The notes under the pieces: generated by a model
Database searches by the model: none
Told to the model about the DNA's origin: nothing
The model's input: the letters and a program-made list of their open reading frames with translations, nothing else
Made by a program: the position numbers and the translations under genes
In this document: in pieces, positions 55,066 through 63,656 of the stretch
How the letters are laid out: each line of letters starts with the position of its first letter
Position numbering within the stretch: position 1 is the first letter of the stretch
NCBI GenBank assembly: GCA_009841145.1
Contig: VXMJ01000073.1
Location: 79,367-143,366 of the forward strand
Direction: 5' to 3'
Length of the DNA stretch: 64,000 nt
Source: Caldilineaceae bacterium SB0661_bin_34
GTDB taxonomy: Bacteria; Chloroflexota; Anaerolineae; Caldilineales; Caldilineaceae

Positions 55066-55851
55066 TTATTTCTGCACGGCCTTGCCGGCCAGCCGCTCCT
55101 TCGCGACCAGGAGAACGAAGACAGGCAGGCTCAGCATGCGCCGCCACCGGGCCGGTTGCCTGAGAAGGCGGTAGAGCCATTCCAGTCCGCGGTCCCGCAT
55201 CCACCCGGGTGCCCGCGGCACCTTGCCGGCCATGAAGTCGAAGGCGCCGCCCACGCCGATCGCCGTCCGGCTGTGCAGGTCGCCGAGATGGCTGTGTATC
55301 CACAGGTCCTGACGGGGATGCCCGAAGGCCACCAGCAAGACGTGCGGCTGTGTATCCGCCAGCAGTCGTTGGATGACGGGCCAGTCCTTGTCGGCGGGGG
55401 AACCGGACCAGGTTCCGCACACCTCGAGACCCGGAAACCGTTTCGCCAGTATACCCGCCGCGGCCATGGCCACACCGGGGGCGGCTCCCAGGAAAAACAT
55501 CCGCCAGCCCCGCGAGGCACACAGCTCCGCCAGCCGGGGTATAAGGTCGGTTCCCGTGACGCGTTCGGCCAGGCTGCAGCCATGCAGGTTCAGGGCCCGG
55601 AGTACGCCCACGCCGTCCGGTACGTTGAGCCAGGCCTCATTCAGCACTTGGCGAAACCGGCTGTTGCGCCGTGCCTCAACGATGAATTCGGGATTGACCG
55701 TGCAGATCTGCCGCGTCGGCCCGGTGGCCTCCGGACCCTCCGCGTCCAGCCAGGCCGTCAGCAATTCCAGCGTCCCGGCATAGTCCACCGGGTGGACCGG
55801 CACGTCGAGGATGTCGACCGGGGCCGGCCGCTCCGGCCGGCCGGAATTCAT
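55066..55851 (-). CDS. WecG/TagA/CpsF-family glycosyltransferase
   Basis: The product has 261 residues. Family blocks are TVNPEFIVEARRN, VPDGVGVLRAL, RMFFLGAAPGVA, HVLLVAFGHPRQDLWI and GVGGAFDFMAGKVPRAPGWMR followed by GLEWLYRLLRQPARW. Relatives add N-acetylmannosamine(uronate) or another hexose to lipid-linked GlcNAc at the membrane face. The gene overlaps the preceding GT4 gene by 4 bases, so both act on one surface glycan. The C-terminal LPVFVLLVAKERLAG is a membrane-associated helix. Confidence 0.92.
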   Translation of the reverse strand: MNSGRPERPAPVDILDVPVHPVDYAGTLELLTAWLDAEGPEATGPTRQICTVNPEFIVEARRNSRFRQVLNEAWLNVPDGVGVLRALNLHGCSLAERVTGTDLIPRLAELCASRGWRMFFLGAAPGVAMAAAGILAKRFPGLEVCGTWSGSPADKDWPVIQRLLADTQPHVLLVAFGHPRQDLWIHSHLGDLHSRTAIGVGGAFDFMAGKVPRAPGWMRDRGLEWLYRLLRQPARWRRMLSLPVFVLLVAKERLAGKAVQK

Positions 55852-56996
55852 GGCGCCTTGTTCATGGCGCGCTTCAGGACCGCCAAGGTCTCGCGGGCAG
55901 CTTTCTCCCAGGAGAAGCGCTTCACGTTTTCGTGGCCCTTCGCCACGAGTTCGGCCCTTAGCTCCTCATCGCGACTCAGGCGCAGCATGGCCTGTGCGAT
56001 TTCATCCACGTCCTCGGGATCGACCAGCAAGGCCGCGTCGCCGGCGACTTCGGGCAGAGAGGAACGGTTGGATGTCAAGACAGGCACTCCTTGGGACTGA
56101 GCCTCCAGGACCGGCAGGCCAAAGCCTTCGTGCAGCGAAGGATAGCAAAAGAACCTCGCCTGTCGTCGCAGGACCGCCACATCTTCTCCATCGACATAAC
56201 CGACGATGTGAATGGCTTCGGCAGCCGGAGAGGAACGGGCCGCGGCCAGGATGGGTTCGGCCAGCCAGCCGACGCGGCCGGCCAGGACCAGGTCCCACCC
56301 CGGATCCTCTCGGGCGTGCAGGCGGCTGTAGGCGTGGATCAGGCGTTCCGCATTCTTGCGCGGCTGTAGCGTGCTGACGAACAGGGCGAAGGGCCTTCGC
56401 AGTCCGAACCTCGCCAGTACGGCACCGGGATCGCATGCCGGATCCGGGTCCGGCGGCGGAGTCCAACCCAAGTGCACGGTATGCAGCCGGCCGGGATCGG
56501 CCCGATGGAACCGGATCAGGTCCTGCCGTGTAGCCTCGCTGTCACAGATCAGGCATTCGGCCCGGGCCGCGGCCCAGCGCGTGGTCAGGTTCAGGTAGGC
56601 GCGCTGCCGCCAGGGATGGGCCTTGGGAAAGTGACGGTAGCCGAGGTCGTGGATGGTCATGACCAGGGCCGGCATGTTCCGGCGCGTCCAGGCGAACGGC
56701 AGGACATGGGCGGGCACGAAGAGAACGTCGGGCCTGCGGTGCCGAACCTCAGGACCCAGGGAGCGGTGGGTCCACATCCTTCGGTTGGGGAGGGGTGTGG
56801 GGACGACATTCGGCCGGTCCGTCAGTTCCGCCGGCAACGTATCGGTACCGGTCCTGAAATACAGCCGCCACTCGATGTCCGCGGTTTCCGGCAGTCGGAG
56901 CAGGTGCCACAGGATTTCCCGGGCATAGTTCTCGGTGCCGGTTGGCTGATCGGCGGTACTGCGCGAGGCGTCCACGCCGACTACGGGCCCGTTCAT
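55848..56996 (-). CDS. Glycosyltransferase family 4 (GT-B)
   Basis: The product has 382 residues. An N-terminal GTENYAREILWHLL segment is typical of GT4 enzymes. The donor-binding part has FALFVSTLQPRKN, then the EX7E motif EGFGLPVLE, and TSNRSSLPEVAGDAALLVDP. Donor and acceptor cannot be deduced. It overlaps the TsaC-like gene upstream and the WecG-like gene downstream by 4 bases each. Confidence 0.93.
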   Translation of the reverse strand: MNGPVVGVDASRSTADQPTGTENYAREILWHLLRLPETADIEWRLYFRTGTDTLPAELTDRPNVVPTPLPNRRMWTHRSLGPEVRHRRPDVLFVPAHVLPFAWTRRNMPALVMTIHDLGYRHFPKAHPWRQRAYLNLTTRWAAARAECLICDSEATRQDLIRFHRADPGRLHTVHLGWTPPPDPDPACDPGAVLARFGLRRPFALFVSTLQPRKNAERLIHAYSRLHAREDPGWDLVLAGRVGWLAEPILAAARSSPAAEAIHIVGYVDGEDVAVLRRQARFFCYPSLHEGFGLPVLEAQSQGVPVLTSNRSSLPEVAGDAALLVDPEDVDEIAQAMLRLSRDEELRAELVAKGHENVKRFSWEKAARETLAVLKRAMNKAP

Positions 56997-57634
56997 TGCA
57001 CGGACGCGCCGTACTGTTCCGCAAACCGACGCACGGCCGGCTCCAGGGAGCCCGTGCGCAGGATGCGGATTCCCTCTCCTTCCTGACTGACGATGGTGCT
57101 GGGACGCGTATCCGGCGAGGCGCCTCCGTCCAGCACCAAGGGGATCCGCCCCGCCAACTGGGCCATCACCTGGTCCGCGGTCTGGCAGTCCTTGCCGCCG
57201 GAACGATTGGCACTGGTCGTGGCCAGCGGCCCCGTGACCAGTGCGATCCTGCGGAAGACCGGGTTTGCCACCACCCGCACGGCCACGGTTGCGCCGCCTG
57301 CCAGCAGAGCATCCGGCAGGCCCGCCCGCGCCTCCAGGATCAGGGTCAGGGGGCCCGGCCAGAAGTGTTCGGCCAAGTGCTCGGTCAGTGGCGGCAGGGG
57401 CATGGCCGCGATCTCGGGTAGTTGAGCAAGCGAGCCCAACAGCACCGGGATGGCCTTGGACTCGGGCCGGCCCTTGGCCGCGAACAGGGATTGGACGGAA
57501 GCGTTGCCGCGCGGATCCGCGCAGAGTCCGTAGACCGTATCGGTCGGCATGGCGAAACAGGCCTGTTCAGCCAGGACTCGCCGTACCGCTGACAGAGCGC
57601 CGGGATCCTCGCTGTGCACCAGCTTCGTCGTCAT
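56993..57634 (-). CDS. tsaC: Threonylcarbamoyl-AMP synthase family protein (Sua5/YciO/TsaC)
   Basis: The product has 213 residues from the ATG at 57634; the frame could extend to 57673. AMPTDTVYGLCADP (the start of the nucleotide-binding groove), AAKGRPESKAIPVLL (conserved K and R), WPGPLTLIL, VAVRVVANPVFRRI and TSANRSGGKDC are characteristic. It would make threonylcarbamoyl-AMP for t6A in tRNA. The YciO branch is the alternative. It precedes two glycosyltransferase genes with a 4-base overlap, with no functional link apparent. Confidence 0.88.
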   Translation of the reverse strand: MTTKLVHSEDPGALSAVRRVLAEQACFAMPTDTVYGLCADPRGNASVQSLFAAKGRPESKAIPVLLGSLAQLPEIAAMPLPPLTEHLAEHFWPGPLTLILEARAGLPDALLAGGATVAVRVVANPVFRRIALVTGPLATTSANRSGGKDCQTADQVMAQLAGRIPLVLDGGASPDTRPSTIVSQEGEGIRILRTGSLEPAVRRFAEQYGASVQ

Positions 57635-57689
57635 GTCACAGGGGGCTTCCGTTGACTGGCCGGGATGCATCAAATCGGCCCAAGGACGG

Positions 57690-57698
57690 TTGTATACT
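57690..57698 (+). promoter_or_regulatory. Putative -10 element, shared motif TTGTATACT
   Basis: TTGTATACT lies 36-44 bases before the membrane protein start, in the divergent gap. The same nine bases occur at 61368-61376 before the sugar ABC operon. A TATACT -10 is a good sigma-70-like hexamer; no matching -35 is obvious. Confidence 0.4.
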
Positions 57699-57733
57699 CC
57701 GTTTTACGGCCACACGCCTTTTCCTTGAGTGTT

Positions 57734-58546
57734 ATGTTACCGAAGCATTCGCGCCTGACGGTCCTGCTCCTGTCCGGATCCTTGGCGGCCAGTGGTGTTC
57801 TGCTGCTCCTAATCAACCAGGAGATGCTGAAGTTCGCCACGCCCAACCTGCAGTATCTGTTGTCCTCCCTGCTGCTGGCGGGGGGACTGGGTTTCGCCTG
57901 GTTCTTTGTGCGCAACCGATCCAACTGGTGGCAGTTGATCCCGACCTTCACCTGTATTTCGCTGGCTGCGATGCTGTACCTGACGACCACGGACAGTTTC
58001 GAGCCGCGCCTGTCGGCTGCCATTCTGGTGTGGGGCATGGCCCTGAGCTTCCTCCTGGCCTACGTCATCGATTCCAGCGAACGGTGGTGGGGTCTGGTCA
58101 TGGGCGGTCTCATGGTCGTGCTGGGACTCACGCTCTACGGCAGCAGCTTCATGGAGTCGATCGAGACCCTCGGTGCCGTACTGTTCGGTGGCCTGGGCCT
58201 GGTCTTCGTCCTGCTCTTCCTGCTGGGCGACAAGACCCATTTCTGGTGGGCTCCGATCCCCGGCTTCATCATGGGGTTGTTCGCCGTGTTTGCCTACATG
58301 CAGACCCAGGCCCGGTGGCTGCCGTACTGGCAGGACTGGTGGCCGGCGGTGCTGGTGCTGGCGGGGTTCGGCATCGTGGTGAGCGCCTATCTGTTCCCCT
58401 TCATGTTCCGCTTCTCGACCCAGCCGGAAGTGGAGGAGGATGAGGACACCTCCGAAACGACCTATCGCAGCACGCCCGATGTCCTGCGCGAGAGGGAAGG
58501 GACGTTGCCCGGCTCGGCCGTGATCGTGCTGCACGAGTCCGACTGA
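57734..58546 (+). CDS. Polytopic membrane protein, unknown function
   Basis: The product has 270 residues from the ATG at 57734. About eight hydrophobic helices occupy residues 10-225 (for example LLLSGSLAASGVLLLLI, LSSLLLAGGLGFAWFF, ILVWGMALSFLLAYVI). A Glu/Asp-rich cytoplasmic-type tail begins near residue 230 (EVEEDEDTSETT). I do not recognise the family. It is divergent from the tsaC gene. Confidence 0.75.
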   Translation: MLPKHSRLTVLLLSGSLAASGVLLLLINQEMLKFATPNLQYLLSSLLLAGGLGFAWFFVRNRSNWWQLIPTFTCISLAAMLYLTTTDSFEPRLSAAILVWGMALSFLLAYVIDSSERWWGLVMGGLMVVLGLTLYGSSFMESIETLGAVLFGGLGLVFVLLFLLGDKTHFWWAPIPGFIMGLFAVFAYMQTQARWLPYWQDWWPAVLVLAGFGIVVSAYLFPFMFRFSTQPEVEEDEDTSETTYRSTPDVLREREGTLPGSAVIVLHESD

Positions 58547-58662
58547 ATCCAAGACAAAAGGGACTTATGGCGGATGGTTGACATCGGGCACAGCGTCCGG
58601 TGTCAGCCCTGACGGTCCCGGGTAGAATGGGGGCCGAACGGAGAACCAACGGGAGGATGGAG

Positions 58663-59802
58663 ATGGCTGTGGTTGTGGTGCGGGAACGGCCGCCCGCCAC
58701 GAGAACCCACGACCGGGACACGGTTCCCGCGATTGACAGTGCCGATCCGGACATGACGCAAGCCGCGTGCTTGGCGCGGGCCGCTTGGCGACGGGAACAC
58801 CTTGCGGAATGGCAGCGCGAACTGGAGGCCCTGTGCCACTTCGATCCCGAGTTCGTCTACGACCCCGCCCATGAATACGACCAGGATTCCACCACCGACC
58901 CCGACTACGATGTCGATGGGGTTCACTTCCTGGAATACGATGCGGACGGCGTTGTGAGCCCCCTGGAAAAACGGGTGCGGACAGTCCAGGCTCACGGGGC
59001 CGACACAGCCTCCGACAGGCTCGCCGGGACGGGCCAGGTGGGGGACTACGAGCGGTTGGTCCGCTTCCGTCCCGAGACCATCGAGAGTGCCAACCAGGCC
59101 ACCCGCGCGAGCCATCCCGTCCGGAAAGGTGTGCGTCCGGACATGTTGGTGCGGGCCGTCATGTCGCCATCGGAGCGGGAAAGGTTCATGCCCGACGGGG
59201 TCCTGCGTCTCGATCTGGGCGCCCCCGTCCCGCCGCTGGTGCTGGAAGTGGTGTCCGAAGGCTCGGCGGAACGGGATCTCAACTACAAGAGGTACCTGTA
59301 TGCCGCGGCGGGGGTGTCGGAGTACCTGGTGTACGACCTGGGTGGCAAACGCTGGTCGGGTTCGGCCCGGGCACTCCTGATGTACCGGCTGGAGGGCGGG
59401 TCCTACCGGCAGGCTCCCGTGGCGGACGAGTACCGGAGTACGGTGTTCAACACGCGTGTGCGCATTATGCCGGATGCACGGGAACGCTCAGAGGAACAGC
59501 GCGGGGTACCGGAAGAGGACCGCTCACCGCCGCGCTTCCAGTGGTGGGATCCCGACACCGAACGATGGCGGGACCGCGAAAGCGACCGTGAAAGACTTGG
59601 TGAGCAGCATGGTATTCGCTTGGGCCAGGTACATATCCTCATCCAAGCTTTGGATGCGTTCCTGCCCGACCTGAGCGATGCAGATCGTGAACGCATTGTG
59701 GAAGCATGGTCCGCGGATGGAATCCCGGACGACATGCTCTCTCGGATCATGGAGGCCGGCCAGACACCGGACGAGTGGGCATCCATTCTGGACCTGTCGT
59801 AG
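58663..59802 (+). CDS. Uma2-family (DUF820) protein with long extensions
   Basis: The start is taken as the ATG at 58663 (379 residues): GGGAGG ends 6 bases upstream, while the ATG at 58657 is too close to it. The first 60 residues are unassigned. A central region (residues ~85-230) contains the Uma2 residues: PDMLVRAVM, LVLEVVSEGSAERDLNYKRYLYAAAGVSEYLVYD (read as LVLEVVSEG then KRYLYAAAGVSEYLV). The C-terminal 110 residues are hydrophilic and include RDRESDRERLGEQHG and a final helical LDAFLPDLSDADRERIVEAW, DDMLSRIMEA pair. Role unknown; the nuclease fold is inferred from the family. Confidence 0.82.
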   Translation: MAVVVVRERPPATRTHDRDTVPAIDSADPDMTQAACLARAAWRREHLAEWQRELEALCHFDPEFVYDPAHEYDQDSTTDPDYDVDGVHFLEYDADGVVSPLEKRVRTVQAHGADTASDRLAGTGQVGDYERLVRFRPETIESANQATRASHPVRKGVRPDMLVRAVMSPSERERFMPDGVLRLDLGAPVPPLVLEVVSEGSAERDLNYKRYLYAAAGVSEYLVYDLGGKRWSGSARALLMYRLEGGSYRQAPVADEYRSTVFNTRVRIMPDARERSEEQRGVPEEDRSPPRFQWWDPDTERWRDRESDRERLGEQHGIRLGQVHILIQALDAFLPDLSDADRERIVEAWSADGIPDDMLSRIMEAGQTPDEWASILDLS

Positions 59803-59930
59803 CCTAGGCCTCCATCTATCGGAACCTCTCTGGTCCCTTGGCGATTCGGAGGGGCAACCCCTTCGGGCGGCAAGAGCCTGCCGGACACGGTGCCCACTGT
59901 CAACAATTCGGTACAAACCTGCGAGGAACC

Positions 59931-60779
59931 ATGAGCACCCTGAAAGTTTCCCTCCTGCAAATGGACTGCCGGATTGCCGATCCGGAGTACAACTTCCTGA
60001 CGGCCCGCAGCTACCTGGAGATGGCGGCTCACGACAAGACGGATCTGGCGGTGCTGCCGGAACTGTGGGCCTCCTCCTACGCGCTGGACCGGGTGGAGGA
60101 GTTTGCCGATCCACTGGTCGACGAGCCGACCCCCGACAACGCCTTCGGCCGCTTCGCGGCGCTGGCCCGGGACATGAACCTGACCGTGGCCGGTTCGCTG
60201 CTCGAACGGGCGGACGACGGGATCTACAACACGATGGTCGTCTACGACCGCGAGGGACGGCTGCTGTCCTCCTACCGCAAGGTGCATCTCGTGCCCATGC
60301 TGCAGGAGGAGGAATTTCTGGCGGCGGGGGATGCCCTGTCAACCGTGACCCTTGACGGACACGAAGCCGGCCTGGCCATCTGCTACGACCTGCGGTTCCC
60401 GGAACTGTTCCAGATTTACACGCGCCGGGGTTGTCGCATGCAGGTTATGTCGGCCCAGTGGCCAGATCTGCGCCAATCCCACTGGCAGGCCCTGGTGCGC
60501 AGCCGCGCCATCGAGAACCAGACCTACATGGTCGCCTGCAACGGCGTGGGCGAGTTCGACAACATCCGGTTCTGCGGCCACAGCGCCGTCGTTGATCCCT
60601 GGGGCGAAGTGCTGGTCGATGCCGGCACCGCGCCCGGCGTGTACACGGTGGAATGCGACCTAGGTTCCGTGGACGGCATCAGGCAGGCGGTGCCGGTTCT
60701 GGCCACGCGGCGACCCGAGGTCTACGCACGGGCTGAAGAACAGGCCGCGGCGGAAGTGCCGGCCGCCGCTACGGTTTAA
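59931..60779 (+). CDS. Carbon-nitrogen hydrolase (nitrilase superfamily)
   Basis: The product has 282 residues from the ATG at 59931 with GAGGAA upstream. The Glu-Lys-Cys triad is visible in LAVLPELWASSY (Glu near 43), YRKVHLVPML (Lys near 116) and LAICYDLRFPELFQ (Cys near 150). The start LKVSLLQMDCRIADPEYN is typical. The pattern is closest to omega-amidase/Nit2-like enzymes, which hydrolyse 2-oxoglutaramate-type amides. Cytoplasmic. No pathway neighbour clarifies the substrate. Confidence 0.92.
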   Translation: MSTLKVSLLQMDCRIADPEYNFLTARSYLEMAAHDKTDLAVLPELWASSYALDRVEEFADPLVDEPTPDNAFGRFAALARDMNLTVAGSLLERADDGIYNTMVVYDREGRLLSSYRKVHLVPMLQEEEFLAAGDALSTVTLDGHEAGLAICYDLRFPELFQIYTRRGCRMQVMSAQWPDLRQSHWQALVRSRAIENQTYMVACNGVGEFDNIRFCGHSAVVDPWGEVLVDAGTAPGVYTVECDLGSVDGIRQAVPVLATRRPEVYARAEEQAAAEVPAAATV

Positions 60780-60833
60780 CGACAGTCCCAGGCGGCCGGC
60801 CCGACCGGCACGGAGGGACTGCAGGAAGGCGGT

Positions 60834-61313
60834 TCAGTCTGCCTGCGCTTCCCGCGACTTGCAGAGCAGTTCCCAGTTGCCCCGCTGGCACTGCTTGCCT
60901 TCCTGGTTGATCACCTCCACCTTGAAGGTGATCTTGCCGCCGTCCAGGCGCTTCATGGCGCGCAACTCGCTTACGGTCAGGCGCGTGCGGATGGTGTCGT
61001 TGATGAAGACCGGTCTCCGGAACTGCCAGTCCAGGCCCATGAAGGCGATGGTGGTGTCGTTCAGGAAACCCAGGCGCACCATCTGGCCGGAACTGATGGA
61101 GAGCACCAGCAGGCCGTGTACCACCCGCTGGCCGTACATCTGCTCCCGCGCGTATTCGGCATCGGTGTGAATCAGGTTCCAATCGCCCGAGAGGGCGGCG
61201 AAGTTCACCACGTCCGCTTCGGTCACGGTGCGGCCCAGGCTTTCCACCGCATCGCCCACGGCGAAGTCCTCGAACCAAAGGGAAGGGGACTGCTGCAGCA
61301 TCCGTGGCTCCAT
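60834..61313 (-). CDS. MaoC-like (R)-hydratase/dehydratase
   Basis: The product has 159 residues in a single hot-dog fold. FAALSGDWNLIHTDAEYAR contains the catalytic Asp/His pair of the hydratase-2 motif, followed by YGQRVVHGLLVLSI and WQFRRPVFINDTIR. It would hydrate enoyl-CoA or a similar thioester. The substrate is unknown. It is divergent from the ABC transporter operon, separated by a symmetric regulatory-looking region. Confidence 0.9.
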   Translation of the reverse strand: MEPRMLQQSPSLWFEDFAVGDAVESLGRTVTEADVVNFAALSGDWNLIHTDAEYAREQMYGQRVVHGLLVLSISSGQMVRLGFLNDTTIAFMGLDWQFRRPVFINDTIRTRLTVSELRAMKRLDGGKITFKVEVINQEGKQCQRGNWELLCKSREAQAD

Positions 61314-61321
61314 AAGGGAAT

Positions 61322-61376
61322 GTATACCGATTAAGGCGGCGCGGGCGGGTCCCGGTCCGACCCGCCATTGTATACT
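61322..61376. promoter_or_regulatory. Symmetric element between maoC-like and ABC operon
   Basis: Two GTATAC boxes (61322-61327 and 61371-61376) flank a perfect 8-base inverted repeat, GGCGGGTC (61344-61351) and GACCCGCC (61359-61366). The flanking TATACx hexamers look like -10 boxes facing the divergent genes. The central repeat is a candidate operator or a transcriptional hairpin. Confidence 0.4.
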
Positions 61377-61470
61377 TGGCCCCGGATTGGAGGCGCGGGA
61401 AGTCCCTCCGCGTCACATCGAAATTGGCCTGAAGCCCCCGGTTGGCGGGGCGGGCACGGAGCGTCGGTCG

Positions 61471-62643
61471 ATGACCGCGGCATCACTGCAGGGAGTCGGA
61501 CAGCCGGGCGGCCGCGCCGCGGGCTCCCTGAAGGCTTGGCAGTCGCAACTGACGGGCTACCTCTACATCCTGCCGGCCAGCATCCTGATCTTCTGCTTCG
61601 GCCTGTTTCCGGTTGGCTACGCCCTGTACATGAGCACGCGCCGCTGGCGCGTGGTGGACCGGGGATACGTCGGTGTCGAGAACTACCTCAAGGCCATCGG
61701 CGACCCGTGGTCTGCACTTCTGTTCGTTGGCGGTTTCCTCGGTCTCCTCGGAGCCTGGTACCTGTGGACGCGGCCCGGTTCCTCCCGCAATCCGGGGTAC
61801 CTCGTGGCCCGCATCGCCAGTCTGGTCGTTGTGGCCGCCAGCCTGTGGCTGATTCCCACGGGCTGGGTCGGCATGCTAAGCGCCGGCGACGAACGCTTCC
61901 TGAACGCCATTCCCATCACCTTCTACTTTGCGTTCGGCTCGATCCCGGTCCAGTTGCTGATCTCGCTGTGCCTGGCCTACATCCTGTTCCAGAAGATCCG
62001 CGGGCAGGAGTTCTTCCGCATGATCTTCTTCCTGCCCTACATCACGCCCGTCATCGCAACGGCGCTCATCTTCCGCAACATTTTCAGTCCCCGGGAACTG
62101 TCCATCGCCAACCGGGGCATGCAGGCCCTCGGCCTGCCGGCTCAGGAGTGGCTGTTCGAATCCGAGCGCCTGCTCAACCTGTTGTTCGGCACGGAGTTTG
62201 GTGGCTTCCTGGCCGGGCCCAGCCTGGCCCTGGTTTCGATTGTGCTCTTCGGCATCTGGACCTATGTCGGCTACAACACCGTCATCTTCCTGGCTGGCCT
62301 GGGCAGCATCGACCCGACCCTGTACGAGGCCGCCGAGATTGACGGGGCCTCCCACGTCCAGCAGCTGCGCTGGATCACCTTTCCGCTGCTTTCGCCGGTG
62401 ACCTTCTACCTCTCCGTGATCGGCTTCATCGGGACCTTCAAGGCCTTCAACCACATCTTCGTGATGATGGAGCCCTCCGCCCTGGGCACCGTTACCACGG
62501 TCAGCATCAATATCTTCAACACCTTCAACAAGGCCAACCAGTTTGGCTACGCCTCGGCCCAGGCCGTGCTGCTGCTGGTCATCATCCTGTACATGACCTT
62601 CGTGCAGTCGAAGGTCCTGGGGGAGCGGGTGTTCTATGGCTGA
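61471..62643 (+). CDS. Sugar ABC transporter permease, MalF-type
   Basis: The product has 390 residues from the ATG at 61471; the frame is open to 61228. The first TM helix (YLYILPASILIFCFGLFPVGYAL, residues ~28-50) is followed by an unusual pair of extra helices before the transporter core. The EAA loop is YEAAEIDGASHVQQLRWITFPLLSP (start YEAAEIDGASH), near residue 290. It forms the membrane pore with the next gene's product for an oligosaccharide or related solute. The two permease genes overlap by 8 bases. The ATPase is not in this window. Confidence 0.92.
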   Translation: MTAASLQGVGQPGGRAAGSLKAWQSQLTGYLYILPASILIFCFGLFPVGYALYMSTRRWRVVDRGYVGVENYLKAIGDPWSALLFVGGFLGLLGAWYLWTRPGSSRNPGYLVARIASLVVVAASLWLIPTGWVGMLSAGDERFLNAIPITFYFAFGSIPVQLLISLCLAYILFQKIRGQEFFRMIFFLPYITPVIATALIFRNIFSPRELSIANRGMQALGLPAQEWLFESERLLNLLFGTEFGGFLAGPSLALVSIVLFGIWTYVGYNTVIFLAGLGSIDPTLYEAAEIDGASHVQQLRWITFPLLSPVTFYLSVIGFIGTFKAFNHIFVMMEPSALGTVTTVSINIFNTFNKANQFGYASAQAVLLLVIILYMTFVQSKVLGERVFYG

Positions 62644-63556
62644 CACCCAGATCGTCAAGCCGATCGGCCTCTCCTCTGCCCGGCCCCGCGCTGTTGGGCG
62701 GAGAGGGAGGGCCGTGCGCTATCGCCTGGGTCGCCTGATGCTGTACGGCGTTCTCCTGCTGGGCGGGATCATCTCCTTGATTCCGTTCGCTTGGATGATG
62801 TCCGCCTCCTTGATGACCCTGGGCGAAACGGTTACCCGGCAACTGCTGCCCTCCGTGCCCCGCTTCGAGAACTACGGGCAGGCCTGGCAGGACGCCAACT
62901 TTGCCCGGTACTTCCTCAACAGCATTGTAATCTCGGCGGCCATCCTGGCCGGTCAGCTCTCCACCTCCATCCTAGCCGGCTACGCCTTTGCGCGTATCGA
63001 GTTCAAGGGCCGGAGCCTGATTTTTTCGATCATGCTCAGCACCCTGATGATTCAGGGCATGGTGACCATGATCCCGAACTTCCTCGTGGTGGCGAACCGG
63101 GTACCCTTCATTCCGTTGCCTGGCGGCTCCTGGCTCAACACCCTGCAGGGCATCACCGTTCCGGGCATGGCATCGGTGTTCAGCATCTTCCTGCTGCGGC
63201 AGTTTTTTGCCCAGATTCCCTGGGAGTTGTGGGATGCTGCCCGCATCGACGGGTCCGGCCACAACCTTTTCCTGGTCCGGGTCGTGTTGCCCCTGTCCAA
63301 GCCGGCCATCTTCACGGTGACGGTGTTCGTCTTCATTGGGGCCTGGAACGAGTTCCTGTGGCCGCTGCTGGTGACCACGACCGAGACCTGGCGTCCGATC
63401 ATGGTGGGTCTCTACCGGTTTGCCGAAGAGGCGGGTCCCCTCATGCACCTGATGATGGCGGGGTCGATGATTACCATCGTGCCCATCCTGATTTTGTATT
63501 TCCTGACCCAGAAGCAATATACCGAAGGGATTGCGCTGACGGGTCTCAAAGGCTAG
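62636..63556 (+). CDS. Sugar ABC transporter permease, MalG-type
   Basis: The product has 306 residues with six TM helices, and an N-terminal basic stretch (RRGRAVRYRLGR). ENYGQAWQDANFARYFLNS and the EAA loop WDAARIDGSGHNLFLVRVVLPLSKP match the MalG/CUT1 class. The terminal motif YTEGIALTGLKG is typical of CUT1 MalG-like permeases. It overlaps the MalF-type gene by 8 bases. Confidence 0.94.
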   Translation: MADTQIVKPIGLSSARPRAVGRRGRAVRYRLGRLMLYGVLLLGGIISLIPFAWMMSASLMTLGETVTRQLLPSVPRFENYGQAWQDANFARYFLNSIVISAAILAGQLSTSILAGYAFARIEFKGRSLIFSIMLSTLMIQGMVTMIPNFLVVANRVPFIPLPGGSWLNTLQGITVPGMASVFSIFLLRQFFAQIPWELWDAARIDGSGHNLFLVRVVLPLSKPAIFTVTVFVFIGAWNEFLWPLLVTTTETWRPIMVGLYRFAEEAGPLMHLMMAGSMITIVPILILYFLTQKQYTEGIALTGLKG

Positions 63557-63656
63557 CCCGTGCCGGCCCTCCGGAAGCCTTGTTCTTGTTCGCTTGTTTG
63601 ATCAACTCAGTTCGTTTTTTGTTCAGCCTCGCAGTGCATCCAAGGAGATCCACACC

